Assembly (NCBI GenBank): GCA_031082155.1
Contig: JAVHLL010000014.1
Coordinates: 12,865-52,138 of the forward strand
DNA: 39,274 bases
DNA from: Thermodesulfovibrionales bacterium
GTDB taxonomy: Bacteria > Nitrospirota > Thermodesulfovibrionia > Thermodesulfovibrionales > SM23-35
Direction of reading: 5' to 3'
Below the pieces are notes generated by a model. That model saw only the letters and a list, made by a program, of their open reading frames with translations. It searched no databases and was not told the DNA's origin. Positions 1-7,174 of this stretch are shown here, piece after piece. The translations under genes and the position numbers were made by a program. The first letter of the stretch is position 1, and each line of letters starts with the position of its first letter.

Positions 1-347
1 CCGCATGCAATCTTCCAGATATACCTGCAGGCAAGACAGGTGAATGTCCTCGTGTCCGTCATCTGGATATTCCCCCCTTCTATTCTCAGAGCTTTACCCT
101 TAATCAAAGCTTCGGCCACTTTTTTATGTGCAGACTCGATGATCCTTCCAAAAGTCTGGCGGGAGATTCCCATATTTTCTGCCGCATGCTCCTGGTACAT
201 CCCTTCAAGATCCGCAAGCCGGATTGCTTCCATCTCGTCCGGGGTCAGGACGACCTCTTCAAGATTGAACAACGGTATGCCCCTGGGCTTAAAATAATCA
301 CTCCCAGGCTTCCCGCATACTTTCCTGTCGCATTTTGGCCTTGGCAT
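1..347 (-). CDS. UPF0251 (DUF134) DNA-binding protein, 3' end beyond the window
   Basis: The minus strand is open from an ATG at 347-345 to the window edge, giving 115 visible codons. The product starts [20 protein letters not shown] and continues with the family's 'GIPL...[17 protein letters not shown]' block, then a helix-turn-helix-like '[16 protein letters not shown]' segment. The last visible part, '[10 protein letters not shown]', carries a CxxC pair. Early Cys residues plus this CxxC suggest metal binding. The family is predicted to bind DNA and is often found near iron-molybdenum cofactor-binding proteins; its regulatory targets are poorly known. The gene begins almost directly after a palindrome-containing promoter and has no clear Shine-Dalgarno, so it may be nearly leaderless. 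Autoregulation is my inference. Family assignment is secure from the sequence pattern. Confidence 0.88.
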   Translation of the reverse strand, partial: MPRPKCDRKVCGKPGSDYFKPRGIPLFNLEEVVLTPDEMEAIRLADLEGMYQEHAAENMGISRQTFGRIIESAHKKVAEALIKGKALRIEGGNIQMTDTRTFTCLACRYIWKIAC

Positions 348-360
348 ACTTAATAGCTCT

Positions 361-390
361 ATTATGAGCATATGCCCATAATACTGTCAA
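361..390 (-). promoter_or_regulatory. Promoter with palindromic operator for the UPF0251 gene
   Basis: On the minus strand a perfect -35 TTGACA (390-385) is followed, after 18 bases, by a -10 CATAAT (366-361). The near-perfect 22-bp palindrome ATTATG-A-GCATATGC-C-CATAAT (361-382) fills the spacer and the -10 box, with a single mismatched pair. A repressor bound there would block RNA polymerase. The ATG is 13 bases past the -10 box. The regulated gene itself encodes a helix-turn-helix protein, so it is the natural candidate regulator. Confidence 0.65.
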
Positions 391-717
391 GGGGAAAGAG
401 GACTTCCGTCATAATTTTTCATGCGGCAACTCTCAATTTCTCGCAACCTGCCGGTTCGTAGCATTACCGGTGTCATTGAAAAAAATGACATGTTGTTTAC
501 AGGACAAAAGACACACAGCATTCCAGAGAGTATTGAAAAACGAACCTCTTTCCCCAAACAAGCATTCGAGGCGTGTGATATAATTGTGGTGGTACAACCG
601 GAAATCGAAACGATCGGGAAAATGGCAAAAAAAGTGGCCTTCCCATGGTCCTGGCAAGAGAGGGCGTTCGCTCGGTTTCAAAGCGCCTCGAACTACCCAT
701 TTTAAAGATCAACTGTG
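391..717. other. Intergenic region without a convincing gene
   Basis: About 330 bases separate the divergent UPF0251 and methyltransferase genes. A small hairpin TGTCATT-gaaaaa-AATGACA lies at about 471-490. An extended -10 element TGATATAAT (576-584) on the plus strand could drive the methyltransferase with a leader of about 120 nt, but I see no good -35. Open frames here on both strands show no recognisable domain and lack ribosome binding sites. Confidence 0.4.
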
Positions 718-1560
718 ATGAAAAATTTAAGAAAGATTGGCCATAGATCACCGGACCAAATACGGGAACACTACGAAATAGCAAAAGCATTGTCAAACAG
801 ATTACGCAACGCTTCAAAAGAAGAAAGGCGATTCCTTTATTCTGTTCTGTATGATGAAGTACTGCGGCGTGTCCCGCATCATCCCCGACTGACTCGAAAA
901 TCATCGCCCACAGAAACAAATCGAGACGTTGTTGCACAGATGAAGTTTCTCAAGGTCTTCTTAAAAGAGGGCGACACCTTTCTGGAAGTTGGATCCGGAG
1001 ACTGTGCGTTATCATTTGAGGTGAGCAAGTTTGTGAAACAAGTCTTTGCGATTGATGTATGTGACACAATTGGCAAATCGGCAATCAGCCCTGAGAATTT
1101 TTCTCTCATTCTGTCCAATGGAACAAGTATTCCAATCCCTGAAAACAGTGTGAATGTAGCATATAGCCATCAGCTGATGGAACATTTGCACCCTGATGAT
1201 GCTTTGGATCAATTGCGAAACATTTATAGTGCGTTAACTCCTGGTGGCCGTTACATCTGCATCACACCAAATAGATTAAAAGGGCCCCATGATATTTCAA
1301 AGTACTTTGATGAAATTGCAACATGCTTTCATTTGAAAGAATATATAAATTCAGAATTGAGTTCACTATTCAGAGATGCAGGATTTTCAAAGATTAGAGT
1401 TTATGCCGGCATGAAGGGGAAATACATGAGCTGTTCTGCCATGCTACCAATCGTATTCGAGAAATTACTGTATGCGTTGCCATCGTGTCTTAGAAGACCA
1501 ATAGCACGCAGTTGGCCGATTAAATCTTTGCTCGGAATTAAATTAGTCGCCATCAAATAA
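718..1560 (+). CDS. Class I SAM-dependent methyltransferase
   Basis: A 280-residue protein with a Rossmann-fold methyltransferase core. The SAM-binding motif I is 'FLEVGSGDCALS', followed by an acidic strand end 'VFAIDV'. The later 'QLMEHLHPDDALDQLRNIYSALTPGGRY' block is typical of the Methyltransf_11/UbiE-like group. About 85 N-terminal residues, helical and basic, precede the core. The ATG at 718 follows an in-frame GTG at 715; neither has a strong ribosome binding site. It converges with the hydrogenase operon and has no operon partner, so the substrate cannot be inferred. Class is sure, role unknown. Confidence 0.8.
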   Translation: MKNLRKIGHRSPDQIREHYEIAKALSNRLRNASKEERRFLYSVLYDEVLRRVPHHPRLTRKSSPTETNRDVVAQMKFLKVFLKEGDTFLEVGSGDCALSFEVSKFVKQVFAIDVCDTIGKSAISPENFSLILSNGTSIPIPENSVNVAYSHQLMEHLHPDDALDQLRNIYSALTPGGRYICITPNRLKGPHDISKYFDEIATCFHLKEYINSELSSLFRDAGFSKIRVYAGMKGKYMSCSAMLPIVFEKLLYALPSCLRRPIARSWPIKSLLGIKLVAIK

Positions 1561-1632
1561 TTCCGGTGGACAGTTCCGATTCTATAGAAGTAACTATGGG
1601 CTTCCCTGTCAATAGATAAATCTCTTTTAGAC

Positions 1633-2961
1633 CTATCGACCATTGAACCGTATATCAATCAAATGCGCGGAGCAGGAAATGCACGGGTCATACGACCTGA
1701 CAAGCATTTCTGCGGTAAGGGTAATTTCTTCGTCTGTCCTGTCGAGTATTTCCGGAATAAGTTTCATCAGATCGTACTCAATATTCCCGGTGTTCTGGTT
1801 CGTCGGGATAATGCAGTTTGCCCCGGTAAGAATCCCGTTTTGATCGGTCACATAATTATGGAATAGAATGCCCCTCGGGACCTCGACTGCTCCGACCCCG
1901 TTCCCTGCCCTTACTGGTATTTTCCCCTGTTCATTCAGCCCGACCACGATCTCCTCATCATAATTCAGTGGAGTACTCATAAAATGTTCGACTATCGCAA
2001 TCGCGTCTTCCAGGCAATGCACGCACTCCACAAGCTGTGCGGCTGTGTTGAGGAACGGGTTGATGCATTTCGGTTTCAAGCCTACCGCAGCAGCGACCTC
2101 CTTTGCCTTCGGGAGGAGCTTTTCCGAGTTCAGGTTGAACCGTGCGAGCGCTCCAACAGCGTAAGAGTCCCTGCTCAGTTTCGCATGCTTCGCCGAGGAG
2201 TGGGGAACGACAAATTCGTTCGTCATTTTCCGGTAATCCTTCTTGTCCATCCTGACACCATCGGTCGAACCGAGGTCTCCCATGAGCATCGGATATTCGT
2301 TGTCATCACTCACGAGGGAAACATACTCCGTGTCCCTCTCGAAATCAGGGAATTTCAGCTTCAATGCAAGTTCGACGGTTGCCTCCATATCGGGCCTCAT
2401 GCCCGTGAGCATTGCATGCATAGCCTCAAGGTCCTTCGGTCGCGGCAGCTTGGTGAAGCCACCCACGATCGCGGAGATCGGATGCACATGGCGGCCAACA
2501 AGGACGTCGCAGACGTCGTTGCAGGTCTTCTTCATCCGCAGGGCGCGCCGCACCAAATCGTTGTGCGTATTGATAAGCGGCACAAAGCTCTTCACACCCA
2601 GGAGATCGGGTGCAACGAGAAGATAGATATGCAGGATGTGACTGTCAAGCGTTTCATAATGCAGCAGGAGCTTCCTCAGTTGAATCGTCTGTTCAGAGGG
2701 TGTTATTCCAAGGGCAGCCTCTGCAGCCTGTATCGAGGCCAGGGTGTGTCCGCAGGCGCAGATGCCGCAGATCCTGCTCGTAATATGCTGCGCTTCGAAT
2801 ACGGAGCGGCCCCGGAGCATCCCCTCGAAGAAGCGCGGCGATTCAACAATATCGAGGCGGCAGGTCTCCAGTTTCCCGTTTTTTACATTGATGACAATAT
2901 TCCCGTGCCCTTCAACCCTCGTGAGATATTCGACGTTTATCTTTACATTCCTCTTGCTCAT
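1633..2961 (-). CDS. hydA: Group 3b [NiFe] hydrogenase large (alpha) subunit
   Basis: Catalytic subunit of a cytoplasmic, probably NADP(H)-linked bidirectional hydrogenase (sulfhydrogenase type); 442 residues. The L1 nickel ligands are in RICGICACGH (63-72) and the L2 ligands in DPCISC (425-430). A nine-residue tail after His433 is consistent with the peptide removed by a maturation endopeptidase. The ATG at 2961 sits one base after the hydD stop with GGGAG ten bases upstream; an in-frame TTG at 2970 lacks a properly spaced site. It is the last gene of hydBGDA, the order known for Pyrococcus sulfhydrogenase. No accessory hyp or protease genes are visible here. Confidence 0.93.
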   Translation of the reverse strand: MSKRNVKINVEYLTRVEGHGNIVINVKNGKLETCRLDIVESPRFFEGMLRGRSVFEAQHITSRICGICACGHTLASIQAAEAALGITPSEQTIQLRKLLLHYETLDSHILHIYLLVAPDLLGVKSFVPLINTHNDLVRRALRMKKTCNDVCDVLVGRHVHPISAIVGGFTKLPRPKDLEAMHAMLTGMRPDMEATVELALKLKFPDFERDTEYVSLVSDDNEYPMLMGDLGSTDGVRMDKKDYRKMTNEFVVPHSSAKHAKLSRDSYAVGALARFNLNSEKLLPKAKEVAAAVGLKPKCINPFLNTAAQLVECVHCLEDAIAIVEHFMSTPLNYDEEIVVGLNEQGKIPVRAGNGVGAVEVPRGILFHNYVTDQNGILTGANCIIPTNQNTGNIEYDLMKLIPEILDRTDEEITLTAEMLVRSYDPCISCSAHLIDIRFNGR

Positions 2962-2962
2962 G

Positions 2963-3703
2963 TCAGTCAAGCTCCCTGCATTTGTTATACATATTCATCT
3001 TGTTCAGGACTAATTCCATGGGTATTTTATATTTTGCGATCACGTCCTGCGCGCCCTTCTCATTCGGGTTGCTTACCATCCCCCGGCAGCCGTAGCAGAT
3101 GTTGCCGTTGTTGATGCACCAGGAGTTGCATCCGGCCCGCGTTACAGGGCCTAGACAGCTCACCCCGCGGTCATACATGCAGACGTTCTCGTTCAGCTTG
3201 CATTCGACACAGACCGGATAATCCGGCGGATAATATGGTATACCCTGAAGCGCCGCTTTCAGCACGGCGACGAACTCAGGTATGTATACCGGACATCCGT
3301 GGACAAAATAATCGACCGGAACAACCTGATGCACGGCCTTCGTCTGTTCGGTCGGGAAGAACCGGTGACTGTCTCCGTATACATAGTGTTTGATATCTTC
3401 AAGGGGGAAATTATTTTTCATCCCGTTCACCCCTCCTATTGTTGCACAGGAACCGTATGCGATTACCGCTCCGGCCCTCTTCCGGATCTTCTTAATCCTT
3501 TTTACTGCGTGGGGATCGGTAATACTGCCTTCGACAACAGCTACGTCCACTTTTTTCCCCCATTTCTCGGACATCACCTCACGCCACTCAACGACCTCTA
3601 TCAGGCCCAGGACGTCCAGAACAGTTTCCCCCATATTGGCAACCTGAAGCTGGCATCCCTCGCAGCAGGCAAAATCGAAAAACGCAACCTTCGGTTTTTT
3701 CAT
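2963..3703 (-). CDS. hydD: Group 3b [NiFe] hydrogenase small (delta) subunit
   Basis: Electron-transfer small subunit, 246 residues, expected to carry three iron-sulfur clusters linking the NiFe site to the flavoprotein subunit. Early 'CCEGC' (13-17) supplies two proximal-cluster ligands; 'GSCAT' and 'HGCPVYIPEF' supply the others. The C-terminal 'CVEC...C...C...C...C...CYGC' cluster region serves the medial and distal centres. There is no Tat signal, as expected for a cytoplasmic group 3 enzyme. I place the start at ATG 3703, one base after the hydG stop, with GAGG nine bases upstream; the upstream in-frame GTG 3718 has no such site. Confidence 0.92.
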   Translation of the reverse strand: MKKPKVAFFDFACCEGCQLQVANMGETVLDVLGLIEVVEWREVMSEKWGKKVDVAVVEGSITDPHAVKRIKKIRKRAGAVIAYGSCATIGGVNGMKNNFPLEDIKHYVYGDSHRFFPTEQTKAVHQVVPVDYFVHGCPVYIPEFVAVLKAALQGIPYYPPDYPVCVECKLNENVCMYDRGVSCLGPVTRAGCNSWCINNGNICYGCRGMVSNPNEKGAQDVIAKYKIPMELVLNKMNMYNKCRELD

Positions 3704-3704
3704 G

Positions 3705-4541
3705 TTACATTGCCTCACTCAAGTTTTTAATTTTTTCATAGTTGAAGACGGGTCCGTCCTGACAGCAGTAAAGGTTCTGTATCTGGCAGCGGCCGCATTT
3801 TCCGTTCCCGCACTTCATGTTTCTTTCGAACGAGAGGAGGATCTGTCGTTCGGGAATCCCCTTTGATAAAAGTTCTTTGATGACAAAATTATACATTACA
3901 GGCGGGCCCACCACAGCAGCAAAAGTCCTCGCAGGTTCTATATCGACGCCGGGGATCAGGGTTGTGATAAGTCCTACGTTTCCAGCCCAGTCCGGATCGG
4001 CCCGGTCCACGGTACATGCGTAATAGAGGTCGGTACGTTTGTTCCAGTCTTCGAGTTCATCGCCAAACAGAAGTTCCCCTGGCTGTTTGCATCCGAGCAG
4101 GATATGCACCTTGCCGAAATCGCGGCGGTTATCCAGAACAAAGTGGATCAACGACCGCAACGGTGCCAGGCCAAGCCCCCCCGCAATGATCAGCAGGTCA
4201 TTCCCCTGGAGAACCCTTATGGGAAATCCTTTCCCGTAGGGTCCCCGGATGCCGATCTCGTCTCCTGCTTTGAGCTTATGGAGGGCATTGGTCACTTTCC
4301 CGACAGCCCTGACGCAGATATCGAACGAGTCGCGGCCCGCCGGAGAAGAAGCGACGGATATCGGCACCTCTCCTATTCCGAGAAGGGAGATCATGATGAA
4401 CTGTCCCGGTTCATGGTCAAGCGGCTGCCCATTCCCGAGGGCTATCTCGAAAAATTTCTCCTTGTCCGTAAGCTGCTTCGTCCTGAGGATTTTCGCCTTC
4501 TCCAGTTTATAACTTGAATCTTTTATAACCATCTTTTCCAT
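3705..4541 (-). CDS. hydG: Hydrogenase gamma subunit, FAD/NAD(P)-binding reductase
   Basis: Ferredoxin-NADP reductase/dihydroorotate dehydrogenase electron-transfer-type flavoprotein of 278 residues that exchanges electrons with NAD(P)H. The N-terminal flavin barrel has 'PGQFIMISLLGIGEVPISVASSP'. A nucleotide-binding motif 'IIAGGLGLAPLRSL' follows at mid-protein. The C-terminal 'CGNGKCGRCQI...YCCQDGPVF' supplies four Cys for a [2Fe-2S] cluster. The gene overlaps the end of hydB by 19 bases, which suggests translational coupling. HydG here means the sulfhydrogenase subunit, not the [FeFe]-hydrogenase maturase of the same name. Confidence 0.92.
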   Translation of the reverse strand: MEKMVIKDSSYKLEKAKILRTKQLTDKEKFFEIALGNGQPLDHEPGQFIMISLLGIGEVPISVASSPAGRDSFDICVRAVGKVTNALHKLKAGDEIGIRGPYGKGFPIRVLQGNDLLIIAGGLGLAPLRSLIHFVLDNRRDFGKVHILLGCKQPGELLFGDELEDWNKRTDLYYACTVDRADPDWAGNVGLITTLIPGVDIEPARTFAAVVGPPVMYNFVIKELLSKGIPERQILLSFERNMKCGNGKCGRCQIQNLYCCQDGPVFNYEKIKNLSEAM

Positions 4542-5590
4542 ACTCTGTCCTCACTCTCTTTCAGGAGTTCATTGAGGGTCTCCTTGAGATTGATGTCCGC
4601 CATACAGGTGCGGGTGCACCTGCCGCAGCCTGTACAGAAGTACCGTGCGAACCGTTCCACGGGATAGCGGAATTTCCGGTAATATCTGTGCCGCTGCCGC
4701 ACCGAACGTTCTTTCCTGAAATTAAACCCGCCGGCCACCTTTGCAAAGGGCTCAAGCTGACAGGAATCCCATACACGGTACCTGATGCCATTTTTGAGGG
4801 TCAGGTCAAGCTCATCCCTTACATCGAAGCAGTAGCAGGTCGGGCACACGTTTGTGCAGTTACCGCAGGCGAGGCACCGTGCTTCAAGGTCTTTCCAGAC
4901 ACGCGCCCTGAAAGACCGGTCGAACAGTTCGGGGATATGCTTTGTCTCTATAGGAACTTCGTTGACGAATATTTTTCTTTTGGCATCACGCAGTTTCCTG
5001 AGTTCGTCGAGCTGGGATAGTTCAGTCTTATCAAAAGACCGGGTCGACGCAACGATTTCGTCCCCTGCCCTGGTATTCACATGGACGATAAAATAGTCAC
5101 CCAGATCGGTTAGAAAAAGGTCGTAGCCTCCGCCTGGAAAACTTGCATCCACAAGATTGCAGCTTGCATATTCATCACAGTATTCATTGCATTCCAGGCC
5201 GATTATGGTGATCTTGTTCTTCCGTGTCAGGTAATTGTAGTCCTTTGGCCGTTCTGAAAATACCATATTTAGGCACTGGATTCCCGCGAGGTCGCAGGTG
5301 TGGGCCCCGAAGATGGTAAGCGATTCATATTCAACTACTGCTTCCGCCTTCACTCCCTTGCCTGCAGTGTATTCAAGAAGTGTTTCGCGCTGTGGCATAA
5401 AATATTTCTTCAGAGGCAGGACCGTCGGGATATACTTGAGCGCTACCTGACTGGCTGAATCTACCGGCTCAAATGCAAAGCTTTTGAACCCTTTGGGGAC
5501 CGGGGCCACCAGTTTCTGCTTTTGGGCAAGTAACGAGATGAATTGATCAAAGTTCTCCTTTTTCAGGACTACATAATGCGTGTCTTCCAT
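4523..5590 (-). CDS. hydB: Hydrogenase beta subunit, 4Fe-4S ferredoxin-like
   Basis: 355-residue iron-sulfur subunit, related to the anaerobic sulfite reductase A-type protein. The C-terminal third holds two [4Fe-4S] motifs, 'CLACGNCTNVCPTC' and 'CTGCGRCTRTC'. Four further Cys in 'CDLAGIQC...ECNEYCDEYASC' lie in the N-terminal half. In Pyrococcus this subunit, with gamma, was linked to sulfur-reducing activity; whether that holds here is unknown. It is the first gene of the operon; GAGGG sits just upstream of ATG 5590. The next 225 bases are shared with the divergent muramidase gene. Confidence 0.9.
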   Translation of the reverse strand: MEDTHYVVLKKENFDQFISLLAQKQKLVAPVPKGFKSFAFEPVDSASQVALKYIPTVLPLKKYFMPQRETLLEYTAGKGVKAEAVVEYESLTIFGAHTCDLAGIQCLNMVFSERPKDYNYLTRKNKITIIGLECNEYCDEYASCNLVDASFPGGGYDLFLTDLGDYFIVHVNTRAGDEIVASTRSFDKTELSQLDELRKLRDAKRKIFVNEVPIETKHIPELFDRSFRARVWKDLEARCLACGNCTNVCPTCYCFDVRDELDLTLKNGIRYRVWDSCQLEPFAKVAGGFNFRKERSVRQRHRYYRKFRYPVERFARYFCTGCGRCTRTCMADINLKETLNELLKESEDRVWKRWL

Positions 5591-5815
5591 AGTACCCTCT
5601 TCAAGAATCTAAACTCGTTCACAGTAAAAAATTCTCGCGTATCGATCTGCGGAATTCCTACGTATGCTATACGGTTATCGTTTCCTTTTCCGTTTTATAC
5701 TGTAATTTCTCGCCGTCATGTTTGTCAATTTGACATTCGCAGGAATAAAATGAACTGTTATCAGGAATTTTAAGGGTATAATAAAGAGCATAGTATTCCA
5801 GGAGGGGTATCAAAA
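5591..5815. promoter_or_regulatory. Divergent promoter region, hydB and muramidase
   Basis: This region separates divergent operons. On the plus strand a perfect -10 TATAAT (5777-5782) and a strong AGGAGG (5800-5805) precede ATG 5816; the -35 is weak. On the minus strand a TTGACA lies at about 5735 within AT-rich sequence, but its spacing to a TATAAA-like box is too long, so the hydrogenase promoter is not resolved by eye and may need an activator. Confidence 0.45.
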
Positions 5816-6988
5816 ATGGTACATACCGGACTCGAAAAAGCCCTGAAAATCTGGCCGAAACAGCTCAAGGGAGCACGCGTCGGACTACTGGTACACCCTG
5901 CTTCTGTTAACAGGAAAATCGCACACGCAGTCGACCTCTTCAATAAAACAAAAAAATTTACCCTGACGGCCCTTTTTGGTCCTCAGCACGGAATACGGGG
6001 AGAGACACAGGATAATATGGTTGAATGGGAAGGGTTCCGTGACAAACAGACCGGGCTTCCCATTCACAGCCTTTACGGACATACAAGAAAACCTGGACCG
6101 GAAATGCTGCAGGATATCGATACAATAGTCATTGACCTGCAGGATGTCGGCGCACGGTATTATACCTTTCTCTGGACGATGGACCTCTGTATGCAGGCAT
6201 GTGAAGAAATGCGGAAATCAATAGTTGTCCTCGACAGGCCGAATCCGATCGGCGGCCACCGGACAGAAGGTCCGGTGCTGAACACCGCATTCACATCGTT
6301 TGTAGGGCTCCGTCCCCTGCCGGTCAGGCATGGGATGACGATCGGAGAGACAGGGAATTACCTGAGAAATGAATATTATCCGGATCTTGATTTCCATGTC
6401 GTGCCCATGCAGGGCTGGAGACGGAAGATGTGGTTCGATCAGACAGGCCTTCCCTGGATTATGCCTTCTCCGAATATGCCCACACCGGATACGGCCCTTG
6501 TCTATCCGGGCATGTGTCTCCTTGAGGGCACGAACCTCAGCGAGGGAAGAGGCACTACGAGGCCCTTCGAACTATTCGGGGCGCCTTTTATAGAACCCGA
6601 ATTACTGATAAATCACCTGAAAAACTATACATTGCGGGGGGTCACCTTCAGACCGCTCTGGTTTCAGCCGACATTTCAGAAACACGCAGGAAAATTGTGC
6701 GGCGGGACTCAAATCCATGTAACCGATAGAAATATTTTCCAGCCTTTCAAAACAGGGATTGCCATACTGAAAGCAATCCATGACCTCTATCCGGAACATT
6801 TTGCCTGGAAGCAGCCGCCCTATGAATACGAAACCCGGAAATTGCCGGTAGATATCCTTGCAGGGACAGACAGGCTGCGAAAAGAGATTGAGCAAAAGGA
6901 AAAGCTTGACCGGATGGAAGCATGGTGGGAGGAGGAATGCCGGGTGTTCGATAGGAATTTTAGAAAAAAATATTTGTTATACAAGTAA
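5816..6988 (+). CDS. namZ: NamZ-type exo-beta-N-acetylmuramidase (DUF1343)
   Basis: The 390-residue protein matches DUF1343 across its whole length. Recognisable blocks are 'FGPQHGIRG', 'IDLQDVGARYYTF', 'VLDRPNPIGG', 'RHGMTIGE', 'WIMPSPNMPT' and 'LLEGTNLSEGRGTTRPFELFGAP'. The Bacillus subtilis member, NamZ, releases MurNAc from the non-reducing end of peptidoglycan fragments. I see no signal peptide, which argues for action on imported or cytoplasmic muropeptides, or for a missed export route. The following gene encodes nucleotidyltransferase and sugar-kinase domains of the types that convert MurNAc to UDP-MurNAc, which fits this activity. ATG 5816 has an excellent AGGAGG. Family certain; exact substrate inferred. 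Confidence 0.85.
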   Translation: MVHTGLEKALKIWPKQLKGARVGLLVHPASVNRKIAHAVDLFNKTKKFTLTALFGPQHGIRGETQDNMVEWEGFRDKQTGLPIHSLYGHTRKPGPEMLQDIDTIVIDLQDVGARYYTFLWTMDLCMQACEEMRKSIVVLDRPNPIGGHRTEGPVLNTAFTSFVGLRPLPVRHGMTIGETGNYLRNEYYPDLDFHVVPMQGWRRKMWFDQTGLPWIMPSPNMPTPDTALVYPGMCLLEGTNLSEGRGTTRPFELFGAPFIEPELLINHLKNYTLRGVTFRPLWFQPTFQKHAGKLCGGTQIHVTDRNIFQPFKTGIAILKAIHDLYPEHFAWKQPPYEYETRKLPVDILAGTDRLRKEIEQKEKLDRMEAWWEEECRVFDRNFRKKYLLYK

Positions 6989-7066
6989 AACTTTCATATC
7001 GTTACATAACATTACATAAAATGATGGAAACCCATATCTCAGTGTCTAAAAGAACCTGCGATCAAA

Positions 7067-7153
7067 TGTCATTCCAGCTTGTTCGGAATCTTTCTTGTTC
7101 ATTCCTCGTTGAAACAACAAATAGAGAAAGATTCCGAACAAGTCGGAATGACA
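7067..7153. repeat. MITE-like palindromic element between namZ and the fusion gene
   Basis: Two 29-base arms (7067-7095 and 7125-7153) are reverse complements at 27 of 29 positions and enclose a 29-base loop. Outer ends read TGTCATTCC and GGAATGACA; the inner part shares CTTGTTCGGAATCTTTCT. Such 'TGTCATTCC...GGAATGACA' elements are non-coding palindromic repeats that are usually multicopy. It could act as a hairpin in the transcript between the two genes. Confidence 0.8.
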
Positions 7154-7174
7154 CCTGGTACAACCGAGTGTAAT

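Noticed and set aside
421-705. Plus-strand open frame of 94 codons upstream of the methyltransferase
   Set aside because: No ribosome site, no recognisable domain, overlaps open frames of equal quality on the other strand.
1984-3114. Long plus-strand open frame opposite hydA
   Set aside because: Antisense to a secure hydrogenase subunit; reflects its codon bias, with no domain of its own.
7079-7174. Earlier start for the nucleotidyltransferase/kinase fusion
   Set aside because: The start codon lies inside a palindromic repeat and adds 32 residues before the normal family start; ATG 7175 fits the family.
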